This document shows positions 62,721 through 64,000 of a DNA stretch of 64,000 nucleotides, piece after piece (position 1 is the stretch's first letter; each line of letters opens with the position of its first letter). The DNA comes from Siphonodentalium dalli. Taxonomy: Eukaryota > Mollusca > Scaphopoda > Gadilida > Siphonodentaliidae. The notes under the pieces are model-generated. The model worked only from the letters and a program-made list of their open reading frames with translations. It ran no database searches and had not been told where the DNA came from. A program made the position numbers and the translations under genes. The DNA lies in contig CP136065.1 of the NCBI GenBank assembly GCA_032622095.1, positions 155,131,577-155,195,576 of the forward strand, given 5' to 3'.

Positions 62721-63883
62721 TTATCGTCGGTGAATATGTGGTGGATGTTCGTTGGCCCCCAACAGGTTTGAGTGGTACGCAACAATGTCATCCAGCTGTT
62801 CTTCTGTTCGGAATTTGATTATTTCCCCAGTGAATGCTCTCACTAAAAGTTTCGAATTAGAGATCCATGATGAGGTGATTCCTTGTGAGTTGTAGGCTTT
62901 ATTTAACAAGTATTTGTTGAACTGCGTTATATCTTCGGTTATAATAGTTTTCACACCTGTTGATTTCAGTTTATCCTTATTTATTTTTTTCCGACTGAGG
63001 ACCTCTAGTTTAGCATTTCGTGTGGCGAATTTCACAATAAGTGTCCGCGGATTAGGTTGTTTCGGAGATGGTACGGGTCCAGTTTTTGTTTCTGTGTGAC
63101 TCTTCTTCTGTTCTGGTCCCATGTCCTCTGGTTTACCTAGACGGTGGGCAATTGAGATATCGTCTGTTGAAAGGTTTGTGTTCAGAATCGCATTCAGCTC
63201 ACTCACGACTCTTTTGGCTGATTCTACGTGCGTTTCGTTTGGTGATTCCGGAATTCCTCTTAGTCTTATACTGTCTTTTCGTGTATATTGCTCTAGGTCG
63301 TTGTGATCGTACCAAAGGCGACACAGATCGAACTCAAGTTTCGAGTTTCTTTCGAATAATTCATTGTTTTTTATTTCTAGAGCAGCCTTCGAATTTTCCA
63401 GTTCCACAATCCGATTCTCTAGCGATGTTACACGGGAGTTTAATTTATCTGTGATGCCCTTTTCAAGCTCGGAGAATTTCTCAGAGAAAACTTGTCCCTG
63501 TATTTCTGAAATTTTATCAGTGGTGCTTACTGTGTTGGATAGTTTTTCTGATAATTCTTTATTAAAATCCTTCATTTTTTCATTTAGCCTTTCTTCTTGC
63601 GTTTTGTACATTTTTTCTTTGTTTCCTGTGAAAGCGAGTCCAGCTTATGTATAACAGTTTGTATTTGTTCTTCAAGTTGGACACGCAATTGCGCTGTTAA
63701 CGGTGTTGATGATTCAGGACCATTTGAACCGACAAATCTATCCATTGTTATCTGTTTTTTTGGGGATCTATGTTGGCTTTCGTCTGTTTCGTTGTATGTT
63801 GAGTCCTGATTTGCTGAATCATCTGAATTATCTAAGTTTAGCTTTTTGGCGACTTTAGATTTCTTTCTTTTATTTCCTGGCAT
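62721..63883 (-). pseudogene. L1-like LINE ORF1 (coiled coil and RRM), one frameshift
   Basis: The start is probably MPGNKRKKSK (ATG 63881-63883), a basic and acidic N-terminal region; an in-frame Met lies further upstream. A long coiled coil follows, then the L1 ORF1-type RRM around RKDSIRLRGIPE, and the C-terminal domain with PRTLIVKFATRN. The ORF breaks at an A-run near 63605 (ETKKK then MYKTQEERLNE), a one-base indel. ORF1p is the trimeric RNA-binding protein of L1 RNPs. It is on the same strand as, and upstream of, ORF2 at 48210, so the two are plausibly one element split by the Gypsy insertion. Confidence 0.8.
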
Positions 63884-64000
63884 TATGCTGGTGAATATTT
63901 TGTGTCGTTTACCTTGAAATTGTGTTAAGTCCGAAATTTTAATCCAGTAATCCAAGGAATTCAATATGGCGGCCACGCACTCGGGAACTTTCGAAGTAGA

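Overview
This is a transposon-dense stretch of an animal (eukaryotic) genome. It has intron-split coding exons with GT/AG borders and non-LTR retrotransposons of at least three kinds (CR1/Jockey-like, L2-like, L1/Tx1-like). It also holds two LTR retrotransposons, several MITE families and many long inverted repeats. AT-rich composition and this mixture fit an invertebrate, plausibly marine; the sequence alone does not fix the phylum. I see no bacterial operons, CRISPR arrays, rRNA or tRNA genes.

Layout. (1) 1-25.5 kb: one host gene, a divergent Rab-type small GTPase on the + strand. Four exons are visible (2184-2335, 3609-3731, 21236-21338, 25333-25499); the P-loop exon lies outside the window or is unrecognised. 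Its 17.5 kb second intron hosts a 4.4 kb gag-protease-only LTR element (4187-8560) with an apparent -1 frameshift signal, a decayed CR1-like LINE (10143-12587, minus strand) and a 6.6 kb foldback structure (12811-19414) with nested insertions. (2) 25.5-37.7 kb: no convincing host gene. It holds hairpin elements, a family of roughly 370-490 bp TTAA-flanked MITEs, a PIF/Harbinger-like TIR element, a CR1-like LINE split by one of the MITEs, and a minisatellite. (3) 37.7-48.2 kb: ORF2 of an L1/Tx1-like LINE (minus strand), broken by insertions and by a four-copy tandem array of a ~1.36 kb reverse-transcriptase segment. (4) 49.8-62.3 kb: a complete, apparently very young 12.5 kb Ty3/Gypsy-type LTR retrotransposon (minus strand). 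Its 278 bp LTRs look identical by eye and it has a 4 bp target duplication and open ORFs. (5) 62.7-63.9 kb: ORF1 of an L1-like LINE, possibly the same copy as region 3, which the Gypsy element would then have split.

The standout is the Gypsy element. In the position normally held by env it has a 950-residue ORF that fuses a KptA/Tpt1-type RNA 2'-phosphotransferase domain, a C2H2 zinc finger, a repetitive linker and a TatD-type metal-dependent nuclease domain with all its metal ligands. Its Gag starts with a helix-hairpin-helix motif followed by a very long Arg/Ser/His-rich region. Its integrase ends in a PHD finger of the histone-H3-tail-reader type. Its protease-like domain lacks the catalytic Asp-Thr/Ser-Gly. 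To my knowledge this combination is not a standard Ty3/Gypsy architecture.
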